Assembly (NCBI GenBank): GCA_901472405.1
Contig: LR590463.1
Coordinates: 62,001 to 126,000 of the forward strand
Source of the DNA: Serratia rubidaea
Lineage (GTDB): Bacteria > Pseudomonadota > Gammaproteobacteria > Enterobacterales > Enterobacteriaceae
Length of the DNA: 64,000 bases
Direction of reading: 5' to 3'
Shown piece by piece: positions 47,121-57,140 of this stretch. The notes below the pieces were generated by a model, which had not been told where the DNA came from, searched no databases, and saw only the letters and a program-made list of their open reading frames with translations. The position numbers and the translations under genes were made by a program. Within the stretch, counting starts at the first letter, position 1. Each line of letters begins with the position of its first letter.

Positions 47121-47717
47121 ATGGAATATTGTGTGGCCAAGGTGGCGGATATTGAACAGGTTACGGCGCTGCTCCGTCGCTATCAGGTAGACACCATCAG
47201 CGACGAGGACAGGAAGGACGGGTTTGTCACCACCAGGCTGACAGAAGCGCAGCTGGTGGCGCTGATTGAACAGGAGCGCGGGCTGTTCGTCGCCAAACAG
47301 GCGGGCAAAGTGGTGGCGTTTGTGATGGCGGCGTCCTGGTCGTTTTGGTCTCCCTGGCCGTTATTCCAGCATATGATCGGTCGGCTGGGGGAATATGAAT
47401 TCGCCGGCCAGCGGTTAACCGTCGATAACTCTTACCAATACGGGCCGATTTGCATCGATGTCTCGGTGCGGGGCAGCGGGGTGCTGGAAGCATTATTTGC
47501 GTTTGCCCGTGAATGCATGGCGCAGCGTTTCGATATATTGGTCACCTTTGTGAATAAAATAAATCCGCGCTCTTACGCTGCACATAGCCGTAAATTGGGG
47601 CTAGAGGTGCTGAGTGAGTTTACCTTTAACAATAACAATTATTATTGGATGGTCTGTACGACGCGACCGCAGACAGCAACGGCGGAGGAAACAGATCGTT
47701 CCGCCTTGCCGCAGTAA
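47121..47717 (+). CDS. GNAT-family N-acetyltransferase
   Basis: A 198-residue protein with features of the GNAT fold: an N-terminal helix (DIEQVTALLRRYQ), a beta region (GLFVAKQAGKVVAFVM), a core YGPICIDVSVRGSGVLEALF that takes the place of the acetyl-CoA loop, and FVNKINPRSYAAHSRKLGLEVL near the end. AGAGGGGAGA precedes the ATG. It starts 59 bases after eamA and could be in its operon. The substrate is unknown. Confidence 0.75.
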   Translation: MEYCVAKVADIEQVTALLRRYQVDTISDEDRKDGFVTTRLTEAQLVALIEQERGLFVAKQAGKVVAFVMAASWSFWSPWPLFQHMIGRLGEYEFAGQRLTVDNSYQYGPICIDVSVRGSGVLEALFAFARECMAQRFDILVTFVNKINPRSYAAHSRKLGLEVLSEFTFNNNNYYWMVCTTRPQTATAEETDRSALPQ

Positions 47718-47942
47718 CAACAGGCCGCCTAATATCTTGCCTGCGGTAAAATCTTGACGCCACCGTGTCGCATTATTTCAAAGTGCGGCTACACTTGGTG
47801 GCGTTGTCGCGGCGCCCGCGGCGGTCCCTGCCTGAAACCCTGTCAAAACCAGCGCCTCGTCGCGGGCTATGCCACCGTTCACGGACAAGAACGACCTACC
47901 TGCGCTGTTGATCCCGTCCCCCAGTGATAAGAGATAGGTAAC

Positions 47943-49163
47943 ATGCCATTAAGCTCAGTGCAGGCGCTGTGTTTGCTCAGTTTCTTTATGTCGGATGTTC
48001 GTGATGGATTAGGCCCCTTTTTGGGCGTTTTTTTGATTAACGACCGCTGGAGCGCCGAAGATATTGGCTACGTCATGACCGCGGGCGGTATTGCGGGGCT
48101 GGTGGCGACGCTGCCGGCGGGGATTCTGGCCGATGCCTCCGCGCGTAAACGGCTTCTCGTTTCACTGGCGGCGCTGCTGATTATGAGCGGTACGCTGCTG
48201 CTGTGGTTCTTCCCCCATCCGCTGATGGTGTACGCCAGCCAGGTGACGGCCGGGGTGTCGGCGGCGCTGATCGGCCCGCTGATGGCCGGGTTGACGCTGG
48301 GCCTGGTCGGACAGCGGCTGTTTGCCCATCAGCTCGGGCGTAACGAGGCCTACAATCACGGCGGCAATATGCTGTCGGCGCTGCTGGCGGGCGCGGCAAG
48401 CTGGTTCTGGGGGTTAGGGGCTGTCTTTTTACTGATGATCGTCATGACCTGCGGCGCGCTGATGGCGGCGTTTGCCATCCGTGAGCAAGATATCGATCAC
48501 CGGGTCGCCCGCGGCCTGAAGCCCGATGAAACGCCGGCGCAGATGCCGTCGCTGGCGACGCTGGTGAAAATGCCGGCCCTGATGTTAACCGGGCTGACGC
48601 TGCTGCTGTTTCATCTCTCCAATGCGGCGCAGCTTCCCATGCTGAGTATGCAGGTCGCCTCCGGGGAACAGGCCCGCGCCTTTAATCCGGGGCTGTACGC
48701 CGCGATGACGGTGGTCATCGCCCAGTGCGTGATGATCCCCGTCGCCTTGCTGGTGCCCCGCTACGTGCGGAAATATGGCTATCAAAAGCTGATCCTGCTG
48801 GCATTAATGGTGCTCCCGGTACGTGCTATGACGGCCGCGCTATGGCCGTCGCCCTGGGCGGCGATACCCGTGCAGATTTTTGACGGGCTGAGCGCCGGTA
48901 TCCTGGGGGTCGCGGTGCCGGGATTTATCGCCTCGCTGCTCAATGGCACCGGACACGTTAATGCCGGGCAGGCGCTGGTGATGCTGGTGCAGGGGTTCGG
49001 CGCGGCGCTCAGCCCCGCCGTTGCGGGCGCGATCGCCACGCACTATTCGTGGCGGGATGCCTTTATGAGCCTCGCCGGCATTGCCGTCATGGCGCTGCTT
49101 ATCTGGCTGACGTTTTCGGGCCGCAGACGGCCGCTTGCCGCTGTCGGAGCGCCGCAAAAATAA
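47943..49163 (+). CDS. Major facilitator superfamily transporter
   Basis: 406 residues with about 12 membrane helices, intact. DVRDGLGPFLGVFLINDRW near the N-terminus and GILADASARKRLL in the loop between helices 2 and 3 (the MFS motif A position) are visible. It resembles MFS-type proteins described as putative drug or sugar exporters, but I cannot give a substrate. It has 225 bases of free sequence upstream, so it probably has its own promoter, and it converges on the leftward ter-linked operon. Confidence 0.82.
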   Translation: MPLSSVQALCLLSFFMSDVRDGLGPFLGVFLINDRWSAEDIGYVMTAGGIAGLVATLPAGILADASARKRLLVSLAALLIMSGTLLLWFFPHPLMVYASQVTAGVSAALIGPLMAGLTLGLVGQRLFAHQLGRNEAYNHGGNMLSALLAGAASWFWGLGAVFLLMIVMTCGALMAAFAIREQDIDHRVARGLKPDETPAQMPSLATLVKMPALMLTGLTLLLFHLSNAAQLPMLSMQVASGEQARAFNPGLYAAMTVVIAQCVMIPVALLVPRYVRKYGYQKLILLALMVLPVRAMTAALWPSPWAAIPVQIFDGLSAGILGVAVPGFIASLLNGTGHVNAGQALVMLVQGFGAALSPAVAGAIATHYSWRDAFMSLAGIAVMALLIWLTFSGRRRPLAAVGAPQK

Positions 49164-49201
49164 TGAAGTACGGCGCCTTCTTACTTCATCGGGCCGGCCC
49201 G

Positions 49202-50188
49202 TCAGGACGTCACGCTGACGGGCTGTTGTCTGTGAGCTGTCAGGGCGGAGGTGTCAACGGCCGTTGCGCTCCCGCCCTGCTCGCCGTAGAGCCCATAAAT
49301 GCCGGCGCGCTTCAGGATTCCGGCCGCCCAGCGGCGATGCGTGGCCGGCTCGCACATCGCGCCCTGAGATTTAAATACGGCCTGTGTGGTATTGAGGATG
49401 CGCAATGCATCCGCGTGCTCGTCTGCAGAGACCATCAGCGCTTGCTCAATAATGCCGATCTGTTCCGGATGAATCGCTGTTTTACCCACCAGCCCGTGCG
49501 AGATATCCAGGGATAACTCTTTGGCCATGACCGCATAATCGTCAATATGTTCGCAGACGGGTGCGGTCAGCGAAAAACCCTGCGGGCCAAACACGGCAAC
49601 CAGCATTTTGATCACGTAGCCCATCGGGCCGTCATAGAGAGTCAGGTTGCGCGGCCGGCGTAATGAGATGACGTTCATCAGATCGTTGCCGCCAATGCGC
49701 AGCGCAATAATCCTGCCGCGGCAGGGGTGTGAAACCAGCGTTGTCGCCAGCTCACGCATTTGCACGATATCAAAGACGTCTGCGGTTTCCAGCGTCGGCA
49801 TCAGGCACAAATGCGTATCTGATATCAGCGTCCACCAGGCCGGCAGTGAGGCAAGCGTGAACTTGGGCAGCACCATTCCGTCGGCGGCGGTTAAATCAAA
49901 CTGCTCGATCAGCCGTTTTCCCATTTCCGCATGCCGGGGGCGGATAAACACCAGCGGCCAGCCGTCATTCCCCTTGGCGGCCTTGGCCGCATTCAGCTCC
50001 TGCATCAGCTGTTTAAGGTTTTGCAGAGCGAGCGGGATATCCGCATCGCTGACCGCATCTTCAAGGCAGATAATCAGCGAACGCAGGCCGGGGATTTTGC
50101 CGCGTATCACGGCGTCGGCGATATCAGTCCGGGTGGCGGGCATATAGAGCGTCGCGCCGAGATTCCACGGAGAGAGACGATGTATCAT
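49202..50188 (-). CDS. CitE/HpcH-like aldolase of the ter-linked module
   Basis: 328 residues of the HpcH/HpaI aldolase/citrate lyase beta family: LYMPATRTDIADAVIRGKIP, LIICLEDAVSDAD, VFIRPRH, LRIGGNDLM and GKTAIHPEQIGIIEQAL. Such enzymes make or break C-C bonds using acyl or phospho substrates with Mg2+. The ATG at 50188 overlaps the stop of the preceding gene (TGATG). It is last in a four-gene leftward operon. Comparative work on ter systems has linked this gene type to synthesis of a nucleoside-like metabolite; the actual reaction is not known. Confidence 0.85.
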   Translation of the reverse strand: MIHRLSPWNLGATLYMPATRTDIADAVIRGKIPGLRSLIICLEDAVSDADIPLALQNLKQLMQELNAAKAAKGNDGWPLVFIRPRHAEMGKRLIEQFDLTAADGMVLPKFTLASLPAWWTLISDTHLCLMPTLETADVFDIVQMRELATTLVSHPCRGRIIALRIGGNDLMNVISLRRPRNLTLYDGPMGYVIKMLVAVFGPQGFSLTAPVCEHIDDYAVMAKELSLDISHGLVGKTAIHPEQIGIIEQALMVSADEHADALRILNTTQAVFKSQGAMCEPATHRRWAAGILKRAGIYGLYGEQGGSATAVDTSALTAHRQQPVSVTS

Positions 50189-51267
50189 CAAAGAACCTTT
50201 TTTATGATGGTGACGGCTCTGTACTGGCCAATGGCGTTGCCCATTTCAGTCACGGCGATCCCTTTATCCCGGGCAAGAGCGACCAGCAGGGCAACGTCAG
50301 GATCGTCTATCGTGCGGACAAAAACGTGGTCCGGAACGCGGCGCAGCACGGCCCTGGTGGCCTCGGCGATGCCGGGCTTGATGCGATTTACGCTGTCGAC
50401 GGCGTAGGCGTCGGCAAGATGGGCGATAACATCGCGGCTGGTCTGCCAGAGCGCGGCATTGTTTTCCCTGCGCCAGCGCAGTGGCGCAAGCGAGGATAGG
50501 GCAAGCTGTTTACGGTGGCGGGCGACGGTGTCCACCAGCATGCGGCTGCACTCATATTCCTGCAGATGGTCGCAAATGACGCAGCCGTGTAACCCGCTGG
50601 CGGACCATACCGAGCGTGAGATAAGCCCGGAGACCGGCGCGCCCATAATGCCGAACGGTATCAGCCAGTCATCATCGCTGGCCGCCAGCCATGAACAGCC
50701 GCAAGGGTCGGCCAGCACCACGAGGCGAGGCTGCTGCGGATAGCCCGCCCGTCCAGCCAAAGTCCGGATCAGTTCACCCGTGATGGCGCCTTTTCCCGTC
50801 CAGCCGTCGACGAATACTATTCCCTGCGTGCCGTGACGGCCTTCAATCATTCCCAGAGCTGATGAATCAATCCCCCGGTCGCGAATAATGCTGATGCCAT
50901 AGTGATAGGATGTCTTGCCCATCTCCCGCAGCGTCTGGTGCAGCATGACGCCGAGCGGGACACCGGCCCTGACCAGGCTGACTAAAACAATGGGTTCATC
51001 ACCGAATCGGTGTGCCAGTTCGATGGCGATTTGCGTGACTTCTCTCGCCAGCCTGTCGGCGCCCCGCTTCAGGGCCTGGGAGAAGAGATCAAGATGCCAG
51101 GGCGTCGGGGCCGGCTCCTGGCTCAGCATATCCGAGTAATGCTTTTGGCCTGACTGGATCAGCTCCTCTTTCCTTTCTACCGGCGTCATCTCCATCACCA
51201 GCGGTTTTAACAAAAACTGTACGTCATCAGGTAAATAAGAGCCGGAAAAAGGTGTAATGTGCCGCAT
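50188..51267 (-). CDS. StiP-like phosphoribosyltransferase-fold protein of the ter module
   Basis: About 359 residues from ATG 51267, which directly follows the HAD stop. It contains PIVLVSLVRAGVPLGVML and a PRPP-loop-like VFVDGWTGKGAITGEL, as in phosphoribosyltransferase folds. It resembles proteins annotated as StiP (PF11202), for which a cysteine protease activity has also been proposed. A cluster of cysteines is present (DPCGCSW, HGCVICDHL, YECSRM). It is intact. Its role in the ter-linked metabolite pathway is inferred from gene neighbourhood. Confidence 0.78.
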   Translation of the reverse strand: MRHITPFSGSYLPDDVQFLLKPLVMEMTPVERKEELIQSGQKHYSDMLSQEPAPTPWHLDLFSQALKRGADRLAREVTQIAIELAHRFGDEPIVLVSLVRAGVPLGVMLHQTLREMGKTSYHYGISIIRDRGIDSSALGMIEGRHGTQGIVFVDGWTGKGAITGELIRTLAGRAGYPQQPRLVVLADPCGCSWLAASDDDWLIPFGIMGAPVSGLISRSVWSASGLHGCVICDHLQEYECSRMLVDTVARHRKQLALSSLAPLRWRRENNAALWQTSRDVIAHLADAYAVDSVNRIKPGIAEATRAVLRRVPDHVFVRTIDDPDVALLVALARDKGIAVTEMGNAIGQYRAVTIIKKVL

Positions 51268-51268
51268 A

Positions 51269-52039
51269 TTATTTTTCCCCGAAAATACGCCGTGCAATGG
51301 CATCGGCGAACTGGCTCTGGTGAGGGATCGCGAACCAGCTACACAGTTTCATAAACCGATGATCGCTGAGGCTGTCGCCAAGGCCGATAACCGGGAAAAC
51401 GCCGCGTTCCGCTCTGAGTTTGTCCAACAGCCAGGTGGCGGCCAGCCCTTTCTCAACGGGCTGAGGCACCCAGGCGACGTTATTGCCGTTACGGTGAATG
51501 TAAAATCCCTCGGTAGAGAAGCGCTGAGCGAGGTCATCAGCCATGGAATACAGCTCATCGAGACGGCTGCTGTCCCGGTGTTTCATCACCAGGTAGATGG
51601 GCGTGTTGTCATATTCGACGTTGAGTCTGGCCAGGCGTTAATGCCCGCGGTTGCCATCATCCGGGTGATGGACTGTTGCATTGACAGCAACCTTTCCGGT
51701 AGGGCGCCAGATTCTGCAGCATCATTGCCTGCCACTCCTGGTCCGGCGCCCCGTCCGGCGCCAGAATGACAGCGCCGTGTGTCGTGATGGACCACGAGCG
51801 GAAGGGGATGGTAACCCTGCTGATTTCTTCTGTGCCACGGCCGTCACCGGAATGAGCTCCGCCTGCGCCAGTAACCAGTCCACCAGCATGGACTGTTCTT
51901 CATTCATAAAGCTGCGCGGGTGCAGATCCTTGTCGAGTGCCGCGGTGCGAAAAGGCTGCTGCGCCAGCTCGCCAACCATTTTGCGCCGGGTCTGGAAAAG
52001 CGTGTCGTCGAGATCGCTGAGAACAACCGGTTTATTCAT
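51269..52039 (-). CDS. HAD-family phosphatase of the ter module (frameshifted)
   Basis: 256 residues over a span divisible by three. The catalytic motif is VVLSDLDDTLFQTRRK at the N-terminus. The end has GLGDSLSDHRFM, the HAD acidic motif. The central part loses frame near 51840 and regains it by ~51590, with the other frames reading ITTHGAVILAPDG and ERLLSMQQSITRMMA, so compensating errors are likely. It overlaps the upstream gene by 8 bases. It probably dephosphorylates an intermediate made by the neighbouring phosphoribosyltransferase-like enzymes. Confidence 0.82.
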
Positions 52040-53176
52040 AGGTCACAACCTCCACCACGGGAGCCACGTCGGCCAGCGCTGTTAACAGCAGGCTGTCCAC
52101 ACTTTGCGCAGGCGTCTCGATGCAAAGCAGGATGCGGTCAAAGCGCTGGTGAGCCACGTTGTAAACAAAATTGGCGATGCCCAGGCCATAGTTGTCCGTG
52201 AAGGCAATCGCTGACTTAATGGCAAAGCCGGTAGCGATGGGAGAACGGGTGGTTGAACTGTAAACAACGGCGGCGCCTGCCTGTTCCAGCCGTTCTGCAA
52301 GCAGGTAGGGTTCCCAGACAAACTCGCCGGTTCCCAGCACCAGGATACGTTCCGCGGATGACGCCGTAATATTGCGCCCGAAATCGCCGGCAGGCTCGGT
52401 CATGCCCAGACGGCCCCAGGACTGTTTTCCCACAATGTTCCAGGCGCCGCGGGAGGTGACATTCACCGAGGGCATAACCGGCACCGCTGCATCCCGCGCG
52501 GGTTCCCAGCGCCACTGGCCACTGACCAGTGATACGGCGCTGGACGGGGAGCGGGCTACGTTGGCGTAATGCGTCGTTGCTCCAGTCGGTAAGCGTTACT
52601 GCGACAATCTGCTCCAACTGGGCAAGCTTTCCCGTGGCGCGTAACGCGGTCAGCAGGTTGATAAAGGTGTTGCCGGTCGTGGCTTCGTCGTCGATCAGCA
52701 CCAGGGTGCGTGCGGCCGCTACCCTGCGACGCATTTTCAGGGGATTCGGGCAGATAAATAAGATGGTCGGTGGCGTGGCTGTGCTCTTCCTTAAATTCAC
52801 ACAGCAGCTCTCCCTCGACAGGGTGACGCGTGGAGGTGAGGTAAACGCTATGGCGGTATTGCCGTCTGACTTCATCAAATACGCCGGCCCCCAGGCCGAC
52901 GGCCGTTTCCGCCATCCCGATGAACAGCACAGGCTCAGGGAGTGAAGCGGGGAACTGGCCGGCGAGCTGACGGTAGACCTGACGCATTACCCGCGGCGCC
53001 ACCGGGATATGCCTCCCCAGCACCTTGCTGACGAACAGAAAGGCCCGTTTCGGATTTCGTCTTTCGGCAATCTCAAACAGCGTCTCAAGCGCATAATCGC
53101 CGCGCTGGGGGATAACCTGAATCGTACCGCTATGCAGTGCCCGGCGATAAACGGTACCCTCAGTGATTAAAGACAT
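52032..53176 (-). CDS. Phosphoribosyltransferase-TRSP protein of the ter module (frameshifted)
   Basis: About 381 residues. The N-terminal phosphoribosyltransferase domain has VLFIGMAETAVGLGAGVFD and a PRPP loop VLIDDEATTGNTFINLL. The C-terminal part contains LVLGTGEFVWEPYLLAERLE and SSTTRSPIATG, the TRSP signature that gave this domain its name. Frame changes near 52725 and 52500 break it, but the protein continues in another frame each time. It is the first gene of the leftward module and divergent from terZ (643 bases between). It is expected to use PRPP in making a nucleoside-like compound. Confidence 0.82.
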
Positions 53177-53819
53177 AATACGGCCTCAATTAAGATAGTT
53201 AGTACGTTGAGCAGGGGGGCGGGGCCGCATCATTATCGATCTCGCCGTCACGCGGGCAGCGGGCCTTTCCGGCTGGGCGTTAGCGTCAAAAAAATAAACC
53301 GCACCCGCTTTCATTAATCCTGCTTTACTAAATTAAGAAACAACTAAGAATTAAGAATTTTCTATTATTTGATTTATTTGTTTTAAGAATATTCTATTTT
53401 AATTAGTAATGCGTAACTATTGATAGTAACATTTAATTTACAATTTTTAAGAAAGTACCGAGCGTGTTTCGTGATGCCCGTTGGGATTAGCGCGTTCCCA
53501 TAAGTTAAATTTTTCATTCATGAATGCATAACGACACAAGGTAAAGGCACGGAAAAAACGAGTAGGCCAGTCTATGAATGGATGGAGATAATGTCAATTA
53601 TAGGCTGATGATAAGTTTTCTTGCATTTGTGATACATATCCATATGACTGTGTTTTATTAACTACATGTTTTTTATCTATTATTTATTACTTTGTTATCT
53701 TTAATCAATAAGGGATATAAACTTTCCCTTGTAAGGGTTGTGCATCATGATATGATTTTTACCCAGCCTGCTGATAGCTAACTTTATTGTGATAATTAAA
53801 CCTCTCCAAGGAATGAAAT
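53177..53819. promoter_or_regulatory. Divergent control region of the ter locus
   Basis: 643 AT-rich bases between the leftward metabolic module and terZ, with no gene seen. A sigma-70-like promoter faces terZ: TTGTAA (53729-53734), 16-base spacer, TATGAT (53751-53756), about 60 bases before the ATG. No regulator gene lies in the gap. Confidence 0.55.
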
Positions 53820-54400
53820 ATGGTTTCGTTAAGCAAGAATCAGACTGTGTCACTCAGTAAACAATCATCTTCGTTAAGCCGTTTACAATTCGGACTCGGT
53901 TGGGATCCGGTTAAGAAAAAAGGATTGCTTGCAAGCCTTTTTGGCAAGAACGATGAGATTGATTTGGACGCCAGCTGTGTTCTTATGGACAGCGCAGGCA
54001 ATAAAATTGACACCATCTGGTTTGGCAAGCTTAAATCCAGCTGCGGTTCTGTCATTCATGGCGGAGATAATCTGACCGGGGAGGGGGATGGCGACGATGA
54101 AGTGATTAAGGTGAATCTGAGCAAGCTTCCCGCCAAGGTTGAATATCTTGCCTTCACCGTCAACAGCTTCCGCGGACAAACCTTCAATGACGTCGACAAC
54201 GCTTTTTGCCGCGTCGTCGATCAGTCCGATACCGAACTGGCTCGTTATGCACTGACCGAGCAGGGATCGCATACCGGGATTGTGATTGCGTCATTACGCC
54301 GTAATAACAATAGCTGGGACTTCACCGCCACGGCAACGCCAGCCGCGGCCGCACGATTGACGATATGCACGATGACATCGTCGCCACCGTGGTGCGCTAA
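53820..54400 (+). CDS. terZ: TerZ, TerD-family stress protein (one frameshift)
   Basis: 193 residues, first gene of terZABCD. The TerD-family calcium-binding pattern is visible: DEIDLDASCVLMD and [17 protein letters not shown]. The C-terminus shifts frame near 54338, where one extra G restores NASRGRTIDDMHDDIVATVVR ending at TAA 54398. TerZ-type proteins act in the cytoplasm or at the membrane in tellurite, phage and colicin resistance linked to Ca2+. The TAA is 2 bases before terA. Confidence 0.92.
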
Positions 54401-54402
54401 TC

Positions 54403-55557
54403 ATGATGCTGACTCCAGGGGGTAACGTCCCCGTCCCTTCGCAGACGCTGTGTGTCCGGATCACCGCCGGAGGCTCTGTCGACGCCTCCGCCTTCCGTTT
54501 GTTTGCTGACGGCAAGGTCAGGGGCGATGCCGACATGGTGTTTTACGGTCAGCCCCGCAACGATGACGACTCAATCAGCCTGGTGAATGAAGGCCAGAGC
54601 ACCCTGTTCACCGTATCGTTAAACCAGCTGCATGCCGATGTGCAGAAAGTGGCGTTTACGGTCACCTGTGACGGCCAGCAGACCGTTGCGGCGCTGCGTA
54701 GTCTGCGTATCGACGTTGAGCAGGGCGCTTCATGCCTTGCCGGCGGGCAGGTCGAGCTTGCGGGGCGCCAGGAGGCGGCGCTGATACTGGGTGAGTTCTA
54801 TCGGCGCAACAATGAATGGAAATTCCGCTTTGTCGCCCAAGGGTTTAACGGCGGGTTGAAACCGCTTGCCGAGCACTATGGCGTGGATATCGCTGATGAG
54901 CCGACTCCGGCGCCCGCTGCTCCCCCCGCCGCCGCGACGCCGCCAGAAAATACAATCAGCCTGAGTAAAGTCTCTCTGACCAAAGAAAAACCGGCGATCA
55001 GCCTGACCAAGCGCGACAATTTCGGTGAGATCCGCATCAACCTGAACTGGCACCGGGGAAGCAGCCGGTCTGGTTTGGCCGGGATATTTGGCGCCAAAGG
55101 CATTGACCTGGATTTAGGGGCGTTCGTGAAGCTCCAGGACGGCTATAAGACCGTCATTCAGGCATTGGGCAACGCATTTGGCAGCTACCACGGCGAACCC
55201 TACGTGCAGTTACAGGGGGATGACCGCACCGGAGACGTTTCTGACGGCGAATGGCTGCATATCAACGGCCACGAGTGGAAACACATTCATGAAGTACTGA
55301 TTTACGCCTTTATCTATGAGGGCGTTCCCAGCTGGGATAAGACCGATGGCGTCGTCACGATTCATGTGCCGGATCAGCCGCCGATCGAAACCCGGCTCAC
55401 CGAAGGTGAAAACCGTCGCACCCTGTGCGCGATTGCCAGACTCGTTAATGAGCAGGGTTCCATCAGAGTTGAGCGCATCAATCAGTATTTTAAAGGGCAG
55501 CAGGAGATGGACAGGGCGTTTAACTGGGGGTTTCGTTGGACCGCCGGTTCTAAATAA
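54403..55557 (+). CDS. terA: TerA, two-domain tellurium resistance protein
   Basis: 384 residues, intact. The N-terminal half is TerD-like ([26 protein letters not shown]). A Pro/Ala-rich linker (~residues 166-184) joins it to a second half with SKVSLTKEKPAISLTKRDNF, FGAKGIDLDLGAFVKL and GDDRTGDVSDGEW, a second TerD-type domain with degenerate acidic loops. The size matches known TerA (~385). It is between terZ and terB with short gaps. Its exact biochemical role is not known. Confidence 0.93.
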   Translation: MMLTPGGNVPVPSQTLCVRITAGGSVDASAFRLFADGKVRGDADMVFYGQPRNDDDSISLVNEGQSTLFTVSLNQLHADVQKVAFTVTCDGQQTVAALRSLRIDVEQGASCLAGGQVELAGRQEAALILGEFYRRNNEWKFRFVAQGFNGGLKPLAEHYGVDIADEPTPAPAAPPAAATPPENTISLSKVSLTKEKPAISLTKRDNFGEIRINLNWHRGSSRSGLAGIFGAKGIDLDLGAFVKLQDGYKTVIQALGNAFGSYHGEPYVQLQGDDRTGDVSDGEWLHINGHEWKHIHEVLIYAFIYEGVPSWDKTDGVVTIHVPDQPPIETRLTEGENRRTLCAIARLVNEQGSIRVERINQYFKGQQEMDRAFNWGFRWTAGSK

Positions 55558-55579
55558 CAGCAGAGTGAAGGATTACGGT

Positions 55580-56035
55580 ATGGGCTTTATTGGCAAAGTA
55601 AAAGGCGTATTCAATTCGGGTCGTGAAGAATTGACGCGTCAGGTTGGCCGCTATAAGAACAAAAAGTTTATGCAGGGCACGGTTGCCATTTGTGCACGCA
55701 TTGCCGTGGCGAGTGACGGCGTAAGCGCTGAAGAAAAACAGAAAATGATGGGTTTTCTGCGTTCCTCCGAAGAACTGCAAGTTTTCGACACCAACGAAGT
55801 GATCGAATTTTTCAATAAATTGGTCTCCAGCTTCGATTTCGATATGGAGATCGGCAAAGGGGAAACCATGAAGTATGCCCTTGCACTTAAAGATCAGCCA
55901 GAGGCGGCGCAGCTGGCGCTGCGTGTCGGCATCGCCGTTGCCAAAAGCGACGGCAATTTTGATCGGGATGAGCAAACGGCCGTGCGTGAAATCGCCGTTG
56001 CGTTGGGCTTCTCCCCGGCAGAATTTGGCCTCTGA
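55580..56035 (+). CDS. terB: TerB tellurite resistance protein
   Basis: A 151-residue all-helical protein with the TerB pattern: VAICARIAVASDGVSAEEKQ, FDFDMEIGKGETMKYALAL and VAKSDGNFDRDEQTAVREI, two metal-binding-type acidic sites related by internal similarity. TerB is reported to bind metal and to associate with TerC at the membrane. It starts 22 bases after terA and ends 16 bases before terC. Confidence 0.95.
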   Translation: MGFIGKVKGVFNSGREELTRQVGRYKNKKFMQGTVAICARIAVASDGVSAEEKQKMMGFLRSSEELQVFDTNEVIEFFNKLVSSFDFDMEIGKGETMKYALALKDQPEAAQLALRVGIAVAKSDGNFDRDEQTAVREIAVALGFSPAEFGL

Positions 56036-56051
56036 TCGTTAAGGGTTCATC

Positions 56052-57092
56052 ATGGTTACAACACATATCGGCTTTCCGGCTGAAACCGTTATCGTTTTTG
56101 TCACGTTAGCGGTCGGCGCCATTTTTATTGACTTGTTTATGCATCGCCACGACAAGCCGATCTCACTGAAGAGCGCCGCCCTCTGGTCCGTCTTCTGGAT
56201 CGTTGTCGCACTGGCCTTTGCCGGTTTTCTCTATCTTCATCACGGCGCGGAGGTTGCTAGCCTCTTTGTGACGGGTTATGCGCTGGAGAAAGTGCTGTCC
56301 GTCGACAACCTGTTTGTCATGATGGCGATTTTCTCCTGGTTTGCCGTGCCGGATCGCTACCGTCACCGGGTTCTTTACTGGGGCATTATCGGCGCCATCG
56401 TCTTCCGCGGGCTTTTCGTTGCGCTGGGCACCGGCCTGCTGAGTCTCGGGCCGTACGTTGAAATTGTCTTTGCGCTCGTGGTGGCGTGGACGGCGGTGAT
56501 GATGCTCAAGAGCGGAGACGATGATGACGACATTGAGGATTACTCACAGCATCTGGCCTACCGCATGGTAAAACGCTTTTTCCCTATTTGGCCGAAGCTG
56601 AGCGGCCACGCGTTCCTGCTGACCCAGAAGGATGTCGATGAGGAGCTAAAGAAGGCGGAAAACCGCGATGTCACCGTCGGACGCGGCAGAAAGGCCGCGC
56701 TCTACGCCACGCCGCTGATGCTGTGCGTGGCCGTGGTCGAACTCTCTGATGTGATGTTTGCCTTTGATTCGGTGCCGGCGGTGATTGCGGTCAGCCGTGA
56801 ACCGCTGATCGTCTACAGCGCGATGATGTTCGCCATTCTGGGCCTGCGCACGCTCTATTTCGTGCTGGAAGCGTTGAAGCAGTACCTGGTTCACCTGGAG
56901 AAAGCGGTGATCGTGCTGCTGTTCTTTATCGCGATAAAGCTGGGGCTCAATGCGACAGATCATATCTGGCACCACGGATACAGCATTGCTGCGACCACCA
57001 GTCTTTATATTGTTCTGGGTGTTCTGGCGTTGGGTATTCTGGCCAGCGTCTTATTCCCGGCAAAGGCTGAACCCGAGGTTAAGGGGAATTAA
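56052..57092 (+). CDS. terC: TerC integral membrane protein
   Basis: 346 residues with about nine membrane helices. The family motifs EKVLSVDNLFVMMAIF and VELSDVMFAFDSVPAVIAVS hold conserved acidic residues inside the membrane. An acidic cytoplasmic loop (SGDDDDDIEDYS) and a helical loop (KDVDEELKKAEN) lie between. TerC is required for tellurite resistance; homologues have been linked to metal transport. Intact. Confidence 0.96.
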   Translation: MVTTHIGFPAETVIVFVTLAVGAIFIDLFMHRHDKPISLKSAALWSVFWIVVALAFAGFLYLHHGAEVASLFVTGYALEKVLSVDNLFVMMAIFSWFAVPDRYRHRVLYWGIIGAIVFRGLFVALGTGLLSLGPYVEIVFALVVAWTAVMMLKSGDDDDDIEDYSQHLAYRMVKRFFPIWPKLSGHAFLLTQKDVDEELKKAENRDVTVGRGRKAALYATPLMLCVAVVELSDVMFAFDSVPAVIAVSREPLIVYSAMMFAILGLRTLYFVLEALKQYLVHLEKAVIVLLFFIAIKLGLNATDHIWHHGYSIAATTSLYIVLGVLALGILASVLFPAKAEPEVKGN

Positions 57093-57140
57093 TCTCCAGG
57101 CCTCCCGACTAAAATCCATAATTAATAATGAGGTTAACTA

